Below, one piece after another: positions 7,092 to 14,475 of a stretch of 30,463 nt of DNA (position 1 is its first letter; every line of letters starts with the position of its first letter). The stretch spans positions 1 to 30,463 of the forward strand of contig JAEZWM010000089.1 in assembly GCA_023443025.1 (NCBI GenBank), in the 5' to 3' direction. The notes beneath the pieces are model-generated. The model was not told the DNA's origin, searched no databases, and saw nothing but the letters and a program-made list of their open reading frames with translations. The position numbers and the translations under genes were made by a program. This DNA is from Bacillota bacterium (lineage in GTDB: Bacteria > Bacillota > Clostridia > Tissierellales > Peptoniphilaceae).

Positions 7092-8477
7092 TTATTTTTC
7101 GTAAGGTTCAAATTTTGCAGTAAAGAATCTTAATTGCTTAGGTTCGTAAGTAAATCTAAGTGGTTTGATATCTTCTTTGTGGTTGTAAAGCTTGATAACA
7201 GCATCAGCTACTATATCCATATGCTTGTAGGTATAGACTCTTCTTGGTACGGTAAGTCTTACAGTCTCAAGTTTTGGTCTATGATGATCACCGGTTTCTA
7301 TATTTCTACCTGCAGAAACAATTCCTCTTTCCATCGATCTTACTCCTGACTCAATGAATAGAGATGCAGCTAATGATTGAGCTGGGAAATCATCTTGTTC
7401 CAGGTGTGGACAGAATCTTCTTGCGTCTAAGAATACCGCATGACCACCAACCGGTTCAACAATTGGTACTCCAGCTTCTTTTAGAAGTTCTCCAAGGTAT
7501 CTAACTTGAAGTACTCTATGCTGAATGTACTCAAATTGCATAGCTTCTTGAAGACCGATTGCCATAGCTTCCATGTCTCTTCCTGCCATACCACCATATG
7601 ATGGCATACCTTCGAATACTACAACTAATTCTTTTGCTTTTAAGAATAGTTCTTCGTCATTCATTGCTAAGAAACCACCGATGTTAACGATACAGTCTTT
7701 CTTACCTGACATTGTAGCTCCATCTGCATAGCTGAACATTTCCCTAACAATTTCTTTTATGGTTTTGTCTGCGTATCCTTCTTCTTGTTCCTTGATGAAG
7801 TAAGCATTTTCTACGCATCTTGTCGCATCATAGAATACTTTAATATTGTGCTTTGCTGTCAGCTCTCTAACTTCTTTCATGTTCGCCATGGAAACAGGCT
7901 GTCCACCTGCTAGATTAACTGTTACTGCTAGGCAAACATATGCTATATTTTCAGCACCTTTTTCATTTATAAGGTCTTCTAATTTCTTAATATCGATATT
8001 TCCTTTAAATGGAACATCTAAGCCTGCATCATGCGCTTCGTCTCTAATGATATCTACAAAGATACCGCCATTATTTTCTTGATGGAATCTTGTTGTTGTG
8101 AAATACATGTTTCCCGGTACATATTGACCAGGTTTTATAGCGATTTGTGATAGTATATTTTCAGCACCACGTCCTTGATGAGTAGGAACCAGATGTTCAA
8201 ATCCAAAGATATCTCTAACGGTTTCTTCTAGATGCTTAAAGTTTCTACTTCCAGCGTACGCTTCGTCTCCAACCATCATACCAGCCCACTGTTTATCAGA
8301 CATTGCGTTAGTTCCACTGTCTGTAAGTAAGTCTATGTAAACATCTTCTGATGGAAGTAAGAAAGTATTGTAACCGGCTTCTTTTATTACTTTTTCTCTT
8401 TCTTCCTTGTCAACCATTTTAACTGTCTCTACTACCTTAACTCTATACGGCTCTGCGGGATATTTTTTATAATCCAT
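7092..8477 (-). CDS. tpl: Tyrosine phenol-lyase
   Basis: This PLP-dependent beta-eliminating lyase converts L-tyrosine to phenol, pyruvate and ammonia. It has 461 aa, and the whole chain aligns from memory with the Citrobacter freundii enzyme with a constant offset of +3. The PLP lysine is Lys260 in MSGKKDC, PLP contacts occur in THQGRGAEN, and FYDATRCVENAYFI is the cofactor-anchoring block. Phe451-Phe452 in LRFFTAKF matches the phenol-lyase pair at 448/449, where tryptophanases carry a His, and TTTRFHQ also follows the phenol-lyase rather than the tryptophanase pattern. A GGAGG site precedes the ATG. It is monocistronic, with its own promoter and terminator, and no tyrosine transporter is adjacent. 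Confidence 0.95.
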   Translation of the reverse strand: MDYKKYPAEPYRVKVVETVKMVDKEEREKVIKEAGYNTFLLPSEDVYIDLLTDSGTNAMSDKQWAGMMVGDEAYAGSRNFKHLEETVRDIFGFEHLVPTHQGRGAENILSQIAIKPGQYVPGNMYFTTTRFHQENNGGIFVDIIRDEAHDAGLDVPFKGNIDIKKLEDLINEKGAENIAYVCLAVTVNLAGGQPVSMANMKEVRELTAKHNIKVFYDATRCVENAYFIKEQEEGYADKTIKEIVREMFSYADGATMSGKKDCIVNIGGFLAMNDEELFLKAKELVVVFEGMPSYGGMAGRDMEAMAIGLQEAMQFEYIQHRVLQVRYLGELLKEAGVPIVEPVGGHAVFLDARRFCPHLEQDDFPAQSLAASLFIESGVRSMERGIVSAGRNIETGDHHRPKLETVRLTVPRRVYTYKHMDIVADAVIKLYNHKEDIKPLRFTYEPKQLRFFTAKFEPYEK

Positions 8478-8499
8478 TGATATACCTCCAAATAATTTT

Positions 8500-8520
8500 G
8501 CGATGCATAATGCATTACGC
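8500..8520. promoter_or_regulatory. Candidate operator in the tpl leader (two ATGCAT boxes)
   Basis: A 21-bp segment contains two ATGCAT palindromes separated by one base and flanked by GCG and CGC. It starts about nine bases downstream of the tpl -10 box, so it would cover the transcription start. No known regulator is recognised. This is a candidate from pattern only. Confidence 0.35.
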
Positions 8521-8528
8521 TTTATATT

Positions 8529-8556
8529 AGTATATACTTTATAGAATATTTGTCAA
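8529..8556 (-). promoter_or_regulatory. Promoter of tpl
   Basis: On the minus strand there is a consensus TTGACA -35 box, a 16-bp spacer and a TATACT -10 box, about 50 bases upstream of the tpl start. Confidence 0.75.
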
Positions 8557-8575
8557 GGTATTTCTAAATTTTTCA

Positions 8576-8612
8576 AATAAAAAAGGATTATCCTTCTTAA
8601 GACAATCCTTTT
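8576..8612 (-). terminator. Intrinsic terminator of the selenium operon
   Basis: On the minus strand, AAAGGATT pairs with AATCCTTT around a 14-base loop and is followed by a T-rich tail. It lies six bases after the stop of the DUF3343 gene. Confidence 0.75.
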
Positions 8613-8617
8613 TAACT

Positions 8618-8842
8618 TTAATCATTCGCATAAATTTCATGGAAAATTAAATTTTCTTCTTTTATGATATTTGATATTAAATCGTGATCTTCAGCACTTA
8701 TCGCAGCACAGGTTCCACATGAAGAACTAAATCTTCTTGGTACGGGCATTAGCCTAACATTGACTTTTCTATCTTTTAATGTCCTTTCAAATCTAAGTGC
8801 TTCACTTATGGTATCAAATGTATAATAGTATCCTATCTTCAT
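8618..8842 (-). CDS. DUF3343 protein, putative Se/S carrier-like
   Basis: This is a 74-aa protein of the DUF3343 family, described in Pfam as a putative Se/S carrier-like family. It starts MKIGYYYTFDTISEALRFE and has a Cys pair Cys42/Cys45 in SSSCGTCA, where thiol-bound sulfur or selenium could sit. The predicted fold is a small alpha/beta domain. Its ATG overlaps the TAA of the tusA-like gene by one base, and it ends the yedE operon. Genes of this family commonly sit with yedE and tusA homologues in organisms that use selenium. The biochemical role is not proven. Confidence 0.8.
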   Translation of the reverse strand: MKIGYYYTFDTISEALRFERTLKDRKVNVRLMPVPRRFSSSCGTCAAISAEDHDLISNIIKEENLIFHEIYAND

Positions 8843-9045
8843 TATTTTTTACCAGTTATAATAAAATCTCCATCTTCCACTACAGTTACCGTATATCCTT
8901 TATCTGCAAGAAACCTACTGACGTTTTCTTTTGAAACGGAAGTATCTACTGTTACCTCAATTTCCTTGTGTCCGGCATTTACTGCAGTCATAGTTTGTAG
9001 TACTGGCTCAGGACAAGATAAGCCTCTAACATCTATTTTTTTCAT
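8842..9045 (-). CDS. TusA/YedF-like sulfurtransferase (selenium/sulfur relay)
   Basis: This is a 67-aa protein of the TusA/SirA fold. The active-site motif is RGLSCPEPVL with Cys11 followed by Pro, the CPxP motif on which a persulfide or perselenide is carried. The remaining sequence gives the usual short beta-alpha-beta sandwich. A GGAGGGATAAT site formed by the end of yedE precedes the ATG, one base after the yedE stop, so the two are translationally linked. TusA family members move sulfur in tRNA thiolation and molybdenum cofactor sulfuration. Beside a YedE-type channel the relay is more likely for selenium. That choice is from context. Confidence 0.88.
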   Translation of the reverse strand: MKKIDVRGLSCPEPVLQTMTAVNAGHKEIEVTVDTSVSKENVSRFLADKGYTVTVVEDGDFIITGKK

Positions 9046-9046
9046 A

Positions 9047-10108
9047 TTATCCCTCCGCTCTATTTGATGTAATCAATGTGGCCAACAATATACAAAATAC
9101 TAGTCCAATGATTACTGCTATTCGTCCGTTCATTGGAGCACCTTCTCCGGAAGCTGCTAATCCAAAATTATGAGATACTGCTGCTCCAACTATTATACCA
9201 AATACTGTTATTCCTGCATCCCCATCTCCATCTCCAGCAAGAATTGTCTGTCTAATTGGGCATCCACCTAATAATATTCCAGTAAGACCAACTAAAGTCA
9301 TGCCCAAGAAGTTCCAAATATGTGAGTTATGTGCTACCGGTTGTCCTTCAAAACCAAGCTTAAAGCTTCCACCAAAGGCTAAGTTTCCAATTAAAGCTGC
9401 AACAAATATGCCTATTATTCCATACATGAAGTGCATATCTTTTATTAAAAATAGATCTCTAAAAGCTCCGGCAGAGCAAATTCTAGTTCTTTGGAGTATA
9501 ATTCCTGTGACTATACCTGCTCCTAGTGAAATCAGTATAGGTGCATGCATTGAACCCGGTCCTTCTTCTGAAAAGAAGATAAATCCGGGTTTGATTATTA
9601 AGAAAATTAGAAGCATTGCAGCAAATATTGGCATAATAAATCCTATATACTTTGATTCTGCTCTATTTCTACCTAATGTGTATCCTTTTTTAAGGAAGTA
9701 CAAACCACCTGACACTCCAACTACGAACCCAAGTGTTCCTACCAGTGCATTTAAATCACCGTTTGCAAGTCTAAGTATCATTCTAAGTGGGCATCCCAAG
9801 AAAACCAATGCTCCTATTGCCATAAAAATACCTAAGACAAATCTTATAAGTGGAGATGAGCCACCTCTTGCTTTAAAATCTCCTGAAAATATGGATGAGA
9901 TTAATGCTCCAAATATAAAACCTAAAATTTCAGGTCTAATATATTGAACAACCGGTGCTCTATGTAGACCAACTGCTCCTGCAATGTCCCTCCAGAAGCA
10001 CGCAACGCAAATTCCCATATTTCCTGGATTTCCGAGTTTTACCAATAGAACGGCAAGTAATCCAATTACTCCTCCGCCTATAAGCATTTTGAATCTTTCA
10101 TTTTTCAT
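9047..10108 (-). CDS. yedE: YedE-family putative selenium transporter
   Basis: This is a 353-aa polytopic membrane protein of the YeeE/YedE fold with about ten helices. The N-terminal block GNPGNMGICVACFWRD carries Cys34 and Cys37. The duplicated channel motifs are GCPLRMILRLANGD (Cys106) and GCPIRQTILAGDGDGD, with RICSAGAFRDL between them. The conserved cysteines are where the E. coli-type thiosulfate channel relays its substrate. The Cys-rich N-terminus and the GCPLRM wording match the subfamily annotated as selenium metabolism protein YedE (TIGR04112) rather than the plain thiosulfate transporter. It is the first gene of yedE-tusA-DUF3343. A TATAAT -10 lies at 10150-10155 without a clear -35. 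The substrate (selenite or another Se species) is inferred. Confidence 0.88.
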   Translation of the reverse strand: MKNERFKMLIGGGVIGLLAVLLVKLGNPGNMGICVACFWRDIAGAVGLHRAPVVQYIRPEILGFIFGALISSIFSGDFKARGGSSPLIRFVLGIFMAIGALVFLGCPLRMILRLANGDLNALVGTLGFVVGVSGGLYFLKKGYTLGRNRAESKYIGFIMPIFAAMLLIFLIIKPGFIFFSEEGPGSMHAPILISLGAGIVTGIILQRTRICSAGAFRDLFLIKDMHFMYGIIGIFVAALIGNLAFGGSFKLGFEGQPVAHNSHIWNFLGMTLVGLTGILLGGCPIRQTILAGDGDGDAGITVFGIIVGAAVSHNFGLAASGEGAPMNGRIAVIIGLVFCILLATLITSNRAEG

Positions 10109-10245
10109 TTTTATCCTCCTTTTTATAAAAGCTTAACTATATACACTTCATTATATCGCTAAATTATGCTAAGTATGATTAATTTTTCTTATAGACTCAT
10201 TAGTTCAATTAATAGTTGAGAAAAATGCCTATTTTAAACTTAAAA

Positions 10246-10273
10246 TGCATATATATTTTTTGTATGCTATAAT
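10246..10273 (+). promoter_or_regulatory. Possible promoter and dyad ahead of the GntR gene
   Basis: A TATAAT -10 box lies at 10268-10273 with no convincing -35. The dyad GCATA (10247-10251) / TATGC (10263-10267) sits directly upstream of it. The spacing and position would allow autoregulation by the GntR protein, but the arms are only five bases. Nothing else definite is seen in the 243-bp gap between yedE and this gene. Confidence 0.3.
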
Positions 10274-10351
10274 AAAAAGGTAAATGATAAGCCGTTATTG
10301 ATATTATATTTTAAGATAATTGTCAAATTACTCTGTAAACTAGGAGCTGTT

Positions 10352-10999
10352 ATGAAAATTATTAGAAAATCATTAAGTGATCAAATATATGAAATTTTAA
10401 AAAATGATATCCTCACCGGAGAGATTGGCTTTGGAGATATGTTGGTTAACAGGGATCTTCAAATGAGATTTGATGTTAGTTCAACTCCAATCAGAGATGC
10501 AGTCCTCAAACTTCACACGGATGGTTTAATAGATTCTATTGAAAGGACCGGTGCTAAAGTAATTGACTTTTCTTTAGAGTTTGCTCTTGAAGTCAACGAA
10601 GTCCTGATGTATGTAGTACAGTGGGGAATGATATCAGCTTTTAAAAAAGGAAATGTAGATTTAATAATCGAAAAAGCCATCGACAATATAGAGCTACAAG
10701 TTCTGTCACTAGGAACTGAAAAATATTTTGATTATGATTATAAATTTCATAAGATCTTTGTTGATTACTCTAACAACTCAAGACTTATCAAGCTATTTAA
10801 AGAGTACAATGTACTACACGAAGTCCTGGTAAGAAGCTTTTATAATCCTCAGAATACAGAAGAAAAACAACGAATATCAATAGACAAACATCGTGACATA
10901 ATAATGGCATATAAAAATAGAGATTTAGATCGATCGCTCTCATATGTAGAAGAACACTATAAAATAGCCGAAGTATTGTTTAAGGAAAACTTGGAATAA
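10352..10999 (+). CDS. GntR-family transcriptional regulator, FCD (FadR) subclass
   Basis: This is a 215-aa DNA-binding regulator. The start MKIIRKSLSDQIYEIL has an AGGAG site; the frame is open further upstream without one. Residues 1-70 form the GntR winged helix: SLSDQIYEILKNDILTGEI, then VSSTPIRDAVLKLHTDGLI for the recognition helix, then the wing. The remaining helical domain is FCD-type, with putative metal/effector ligands in YDYKFHKIF and DKHRDIIMAY and the terminal EEHY. The effector is unknown; FCD regulators usually sense small carboxylates or sugars acids. It heads a plus-strand operon with the deacetylase (11 bp gap) and the ModE-like protein, and it is divergent from yedE, so it could control either side. 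Confidence 0.88.
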   Translation: MKIIRKSLSDQIYEILKNDILTGEIGFGDMLVNRDLQMRFDVSSTPIRDAVLKLHTDGLIDSIERTGAKVIDFSLEFALEVNEVLMYVVQWGMISAFKKGNVDLIIEKAIDNIELQVLSLGTEKYFDYDYKFHKIFVDYSNNSRLIKLFKEYNVLHEVLVRSFYNPQNTEEKQRISIDKHRDIIMAYKNRDLDRSLSYVEEHYKIAEVLFKENLE

Positions 11000-11010
11000 T
11001 AGGAGAATTT

Positions 11011-12129
11011 ATGAAACTAATTATACTATTAATCGTACTTTTAATGACTAGCTGCAAACCTGCAGATGTAAAAAGCAGCGATACAAACACAGTAAACGAA
11101 ACGCAAAACATAAAACAAGATAATCAAGCAGAAAAATCAGAACCAATAACTGATGAAAGCAAAAATAATGATGAATCTCAGGCATCAATTTCTGAAGCTA
11201 TTTCAGAAACTTCAGATTCAAAAAGTCCTCTCCCAATGATTGATACAAGCTTAAAACCAAATGAGCTTGGTAAAATTATGGTATTGATGTATCACAATAT
11301 AGGCGAAGCTGAAGAAGAATGGGTCAGAACTCCTGAAAACTTTAGAAGAGATCTTAAGTATCTTTACGATAATGGATATGTGCCAATCAGTTTAAAGGAC
11401 TATGTGAGTGGAAATATCCATACACCAGCAGGAAAGACTCCTTATGTTTTAACTTTCGATGATACAAGAGAAAATAATTTTAGATATTTAGAAGACGGAT
11501 CAATTGATCCTGACTGTGCAGTTGGTATTCTGCTGGAGTTTGCAAAAGAGCACCCTGATATTAAGCCTTATTGTACCTTTTTCGGAAATGCAGATGTACC
11601 GTTTAGAGTCAATGGTCAAGAAAAACAAAAAGTAAACTTTTTAATCGAGAATCATATGGATTTAGGGAATCATACTGTAAATCATCCTGATTTAACAGGT
11701 ATGAATGCAGAAGAAGTAAACTATGAGGTCGGACATCAAGCAAAATATTTGAGCTCACTATTTGATAATGGATACGAAGTAAATACAATAGCACTACCAT
11801 TTGGGTCAAGACCGGAAAATGCAGAAGCTGAAGCAATGATTTTCAATGGTGTATATGAAGGATTTGAGTACAAGAATATAGCTGTACTAAATGTAGGATG
11901 GGATCCGTATTTTTCACCATATCACTTAGAATTTAATCCTCATGAAATCCATAGAATAAGAGCTAGTGAGACAGATGTAGATGGAGTAGGTATTTACGAT
12001 TGGCTAAAATACTTTGAAGATAATCCGGAAGAAAGATTTATTTCAGACGGTCATCCCGAAGTAATCACAGTTAAATCAAAAGATATGGAAAATATAAAAG
12101 AAACAGATAAAGAATTATTTATCTACTAA
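11011..12129 (+). CDS. Lipoprotein polysaccharide deacetylase (NodB domain)
   Basis: This is a 372-aa predicted lipoprotein. A short signal sequence ends at the lipobox LMTSC (Cys15), and an acidic, Ser/Asn-rich linker of about 60 residues follows. The NodB-type carbohydrate esterase 4 domain begins at VLMYHNIG. The metal/catalytic motif TFDD is at residues 148-151 and the His motif GNHTVNHP gives His221 and His225. LPFGSRP is the next conserved block. The expected role is removing N- or O-acetyl groups from a cell-wall or capsular glycan outside the membrane; the exact glycan cannot be told. An AGGAG site precedes the ATG. It lies between two regulator genes in one operon, an unusual setting for a wall enzyme. 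Confidence 0.88.
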   Translation: MKLIILLIVLLMTSCKPADVKSSDTNTVNETQNIKQDNQAEKSEPITDESKNNDESQASISEAISETSDSKSPLPMIDTSLKPNELGKIMVLMYHNIGEAEEEWVRTPENFRRDLKYLYDNGYVPISLKDYVSGNIHTPAGKTPYVLTFDDTRENNFRYLEDGSIDPDCAVGILLEFAKEHPDIKPYCTFFGNADVPFRVNGQEKQKVNFLIENHMDLGNHTVNHPDLTGMNAEEVNYEVGHQAKYLSSLFDNGYEVNTIALPFGSRPENAEAEAMIFNGVYEGFEYKNIAVLNVGWDPYFSPYHLEFNPHEIHRIRASETDVDGVGIYDWLKYFEDNPEERFISDGHPEVITVKSKDMENIKETDKELFIY

Positions 12130-12142
12130 AAAGGTGTGAAGC

Positions 12143-12484
12143 ATGGAAAAACTTAGATTTTCAGTAAAATTGATTATTGCATCAGCTGCTGATGATAGTA
12201 AAAAAGGCAGTTTTGGTCCCGGAATAGCAAAGCTGTTAGAAGGAATCGACCAAACAGGATCAATGAACCAAGCCACAAAAGACATGAATATGGCATATAG
12301 CAAGGCATGGAAAATTATAAGAGAAGCAGAAGAGATGCTTGGATTCAATCTACTTGAAAGATACTCAGGATCAAAAGGATCAAAATTAACAAATGAAGCC
12401 AGAGAATTACTAAATATGTACTACGAAGCAAAAGATGAGATGACCAAAAGTGCCAATAAAATCCTTAAGAAATATCAAAAGTAA
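12143..12484 (+). CDS. Stand-alone ModE-like winged-helix DNA-binding protein
   Basis: This is a 113-aa protein consisting only of a LysR/ModE-type winged helix. Recognisable blocks are GPGIAKLLEGIDQTGSMNQATKDMNMAYSKAWKII (the helix-turn-helix, about residues 28-62), NLLERYSGSKGSKLTNEA (the wing, with the ModE-like Gly-rich turn) and a C-terminal dimerisation helix. The molybdate-binding MOP domains of full ModE are absent, so it either senses something else or is constitutive. Such short forms are common in anaerobes and are often annotated as LysR-family or ModE-like. An AAGGTG site precedes the ATG. It is the last gene of the GntR-deacetylase operon and ends at a strong terminator. No molybdate transport gene is in the window. 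Confidence 0.85.
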   Translation: MEKLRFSVKLIIASAADDSKKGSFGPGIAKLLEGIDQTGSMNQATKDMNMAYSKAWKIIREAEEMLGFNLLERYSGSKGSKLTNEARELLNMYYEAKDEMTKSANKILKKYQK

Positions 12485-12507
12485 AAGCCGCTAAATGCGG
12501 CTTTCTT
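12485..12507 (+). terminator. Intrinsic terminator of the GntR-deacetylase-ModE-like operon
   Basis: A perfect AAGCCGC / GCGGCTT stem with a five-base loop starts directly after the stop codon and is followed by TTTCTT. Confidence 0.82.
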
Positions 12508-12516
12508 CATTATTTT

Positions 12517-12963
12517 AAATGGGGTCAGGCTTGACATTATTAACCTTTTCCGTTTATTTATACACTTAATCTTCTTTATTAAGTATATTTATCCATCTGC
12601 TTGTGTTAAATTAATATATCTTACAAGCACTTACCTCATAGCTTATGCGTTCCTAATTCCTAGATTTTTATTTATCTGATTAAATAATTCACATATGCTG
12701 TACAATAATAAAAACTCTATCATCTTCTGTTAGCCTTTTATAATCACCTATCTTCCTGGAAAAATTATACTGCTTATCTACTATACTTGCATTTGTATAT
12801 TTTTCATTACAATGTAAGTTTATACTGGGTATTATAATATCATCAAATTAATTATGTTGTTCTATTTCTGGCTAATATATCTATTGAAACTTTAAGTATA
12901 AGTGTATGTAATAAATACATGTTTATACTATATATGTTAATATTGTCAAGCCTGACCCCATTT
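12517..12963. mobile_element. 447-bp non-coding element with 28-bp terminal inverted repeats
   Basis: The ends are inverted copies of a 28-base repeat at 12517-12544 and 12936-12963. They differ at one position and share the core ATGGGGTCAGGCTTGACA. Each arm holds an imperfect palindrome (TCAGGCTTGA) next to a GGGG head, the layout of REP sequences that serve REP-associated (RAYT, Y1-type) transposases. No intact gene lies inside. The interior is very AT-rich and contains one short minus-strand frame that may be a transposase remnant. No target-site duplication is obvious. The element fills the 506-bp gap between the ModE-like gene and the CNNM gene, apart from one terminator at each side. 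The RAYT link is from memory of similar termini and needs a search; a MITE of another family is the alternative. Confidence 0.7.
12689..12847 (-). pseudogene. Possible degraded RAYT transposase C-terminal remnant
   Basis: This is a 52-codon minus-strand frame without a start codon inside the inverted-repeat element. It includes GDYKRLTEDDRVFIIVQHM. Beyond its stop, other frames read NKNLGIRNA and then VLVRYINLTQADG, broken by stops. The pattern of a KRLT-acidic stretch, then a short helix, then LTQA is reminiscent of the C-terminal tail of clostridial REP-associated transposases. This is weak: short open frames are common in AT-rich DNA, and no catalytic HUH motif is present. Confidence 0.22.
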
Positions 12964-12968
12964 GTGTT

Positions 12969-12998
12969 TAAAAAAAGATTAGGCTATTGCCTAATCTT
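12969..12998 (-). terminator. Intrinsic terminator of the CNNM gene
   Basis: On the minus strand, AGATTAGGC pairs with GCCTAATCT around a four-base loop and is followed by seven T residues. The first stem arm overlaps the last two codons and the stop codon of the gene. Confidence 0.88.
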
Positions 12999-14340
12999 CA
13001 TATTGGTTTTCTAGTTCCTCAGGTTGTTCTGGGATGTCTACCATTGCTTTTTGTATTCTGTTGTCTTCGACTTCTACTATGGTGAAGGTTATTCCGTCTA
13101 CTACTACGCTTGAGTTATCTCCTGATTCGGGGATGTATCCCAGTTCGGTAATCATTAAGCCTCCTACTGAGTCGTAGTCTTCGGTTTGTTCGTCTAAATG
13201 TAAGTCGAGTCTTTGGTTTAAGTCCATTATAGATAGGGATCCTTTAACTAGGTATGACCTTGAGTTTACTTGCGTTACATCAGGATCGTCATGGTCATAT
13301 TCGTCGTCTATCTCTCCTACGATTTCTTCTATTAGGTCCTCCATCGTTACTATTCCGGAGAATCCTCCATATTCGTCAATTAATATGGCTATATGATTTC
13401 TGGATGCTTTTAAGTCCAGGAATAAATCGTTTATATTTTTTCTCTCCGGTACAAAGTAAGCAGGTCTTATAATCTCTCTTATCTCTACATCTTTAAAACC
13501 TTCGTCGTATGACGATTTGAGAAGATCTTTAACATATAGTATCCCTATTATATTATCTACATTGTCCTCATATACTGGAATCCTTGAATACTGCAGTCTC
13601 ATAAGCTCTTCGAGATAGTCTTCTATAGGATCATTAACATCTATCATAAAGACTTCTGTCCTCGCTGTCATTATCTCTTCTGCAAGCTTGTCGTCAAAAA
13701 CTATAATTGAATCTATCATTCCCTTTTCTACAGGATTTATAACTCCTTGTTCTTGACCTACGTTTACTATGGCTTTCAAGTCTTCCATAGTAACTTTTTC
13801 TTCTACACCTTCTAAGCTTATACCTAGAAGTTTTAGAACTGTATTTGTTGAAAAAGATAATAGTGCAACAAATGGTCTAGTAAGCTTTGAAAAAAGATTT
13901 ATTGCTCCTACAGAAAACATTGCAAATCTCTCAGGTGACTGTAATGCAACTCTCTTTGGTACTAGTTCTCCGAAAACAAGTGTAAAGAAAGACAGAATCA
14001 CAGTGACTAGTACTAATGATATCCTTTCAGAGTATGCTAGTCCCAATCGTCCTAGCAAAGCACCCACCTTAGTTGATATACCTGTTGCAGCATAAGCAGC
14101 TGAAAACAGGTTAGCAAAAGTAATTCCAACTTGTATGGTCGAAAGAAACCTCGATTGCTCTTTTCTTAAGTTCAATATCAATTGCGCTTTCTTGCTTCCC
14201 TTTTCTGCTTTTTCATTTAATCTATTTCTATCAACTGCTATCATTGCCATTTCGGACGCCGCAAAAAAAGCGTTAATAAGAGTAAGTATTAGTAATAATA
14301 ATAATTGTAAGTATATCGCCGGTCCACTATCAGGATCCAT
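12991..14340 (-). CDS. CNNM/CorC-HlyC family membrane protein with CBS pair
   Basis: This is a 449-aa membrane protein of the hemolysin C/CorC-like group, whose CNNM members take part in Mg2+ (or Co2+) transport and resistance. Domain order: a DUF21/CNNM membrane domain (about 1-200, with ASEMAMIAVDR and FGELVPKR), a CBS pair (about 215-345, with MTARTEVFMIDVND, SRIPVYEDNVDNIIGILYVKD and HIAILIDEYGGFSGIVTMED), and a C-terminal CorC/HlyC domain (about 360-440). The adenine-nucleotide-binding CBS pair probably gates transport. An ATG three codons upstream lies directly on the GGGAGG site, so the second ATG (MDPDSG), ten bases after the site, is preferred. It is monocistronic. Confidence 0.92.
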   Translation of the reverse strand: MDPDSGPAIYLQLLLLLILTLINAFFAASEMAMIAVDRNRLNEKAEKGSKKAQLILNLRKEQSRFLSTIQVGITFANLFSAAYAATGISTKVGALLGRLGLAYSERISLVLVTVILSFFTLVFGELVPKRVALQSPERFAMFSVGAINLFSKLTRPFVALLSFSTNTVLKLLGISLEGVEEKVTMEDLKAIVNVGQEQGVINPVEKGMIDSIIVFDDKLAEEIMTARTEVFMIDVNDPIEDYLEELMRLQYSRIPVYEDNVDNIIGILYVKDLLKSSYDEGFKDVEIREIIRPAYFVPERKNINDLFLDLKASRNHIAILIDEYGGFSGIVTMEDLIEEIVGEIDDEYDHDDPDVTQVNSRSYLVKGSLSIMDLNQRLDLHLDEQTEDYDSVGGLMITELGYIPESGDNSSVVVDGITFTIVEVEDNRIQKAMVDIPEQPEELENQYED

Positions 14341-14376
14341 AGCGTTCATTCCTCCCTAATATGCATTTCATTATGT

Positions 14377-14404
14377 TTTATAGACGATAGTTTTTAATAA
14401 TCAA
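14377..14404 (-). promoter_or_regulatory. Probable promoter of the CNNM gene
   Basis: On the minus strand there is a TTGATT -35 box, a 16-bp spacer and a TATAAA -10 box, about 37 bases before the start. A 9-bp perfect inverted repeat (GATAGTTTT 14386-14394 / AAAACTATC 14428-14436) overlaps its spacer. Confidence 0.45.
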
Positions 14405-14475
14405 ATGCTAATAAATATATTTATTTTAAAACTATCCATACAATGATATCATATATAAAGCTACTTTATCAACTC

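Noticed and set aside
9300..9947. 215-codon plus-strand open frame opposite yedE
   Set aside because: It mirrors a membrane-protein gene with clear family motifs on the other strand; the product is Pro/Ile/Lys-rich with no domain, and no ribosome binding site was seen.
12517..12963. Bidirectional terminator or large regulatory RNA as explanation of the inverted repeats
   Set aside because: Arms are 391 bases apart with separate, complete terminators just outside both ends, so a mobile-element boundary fits better.
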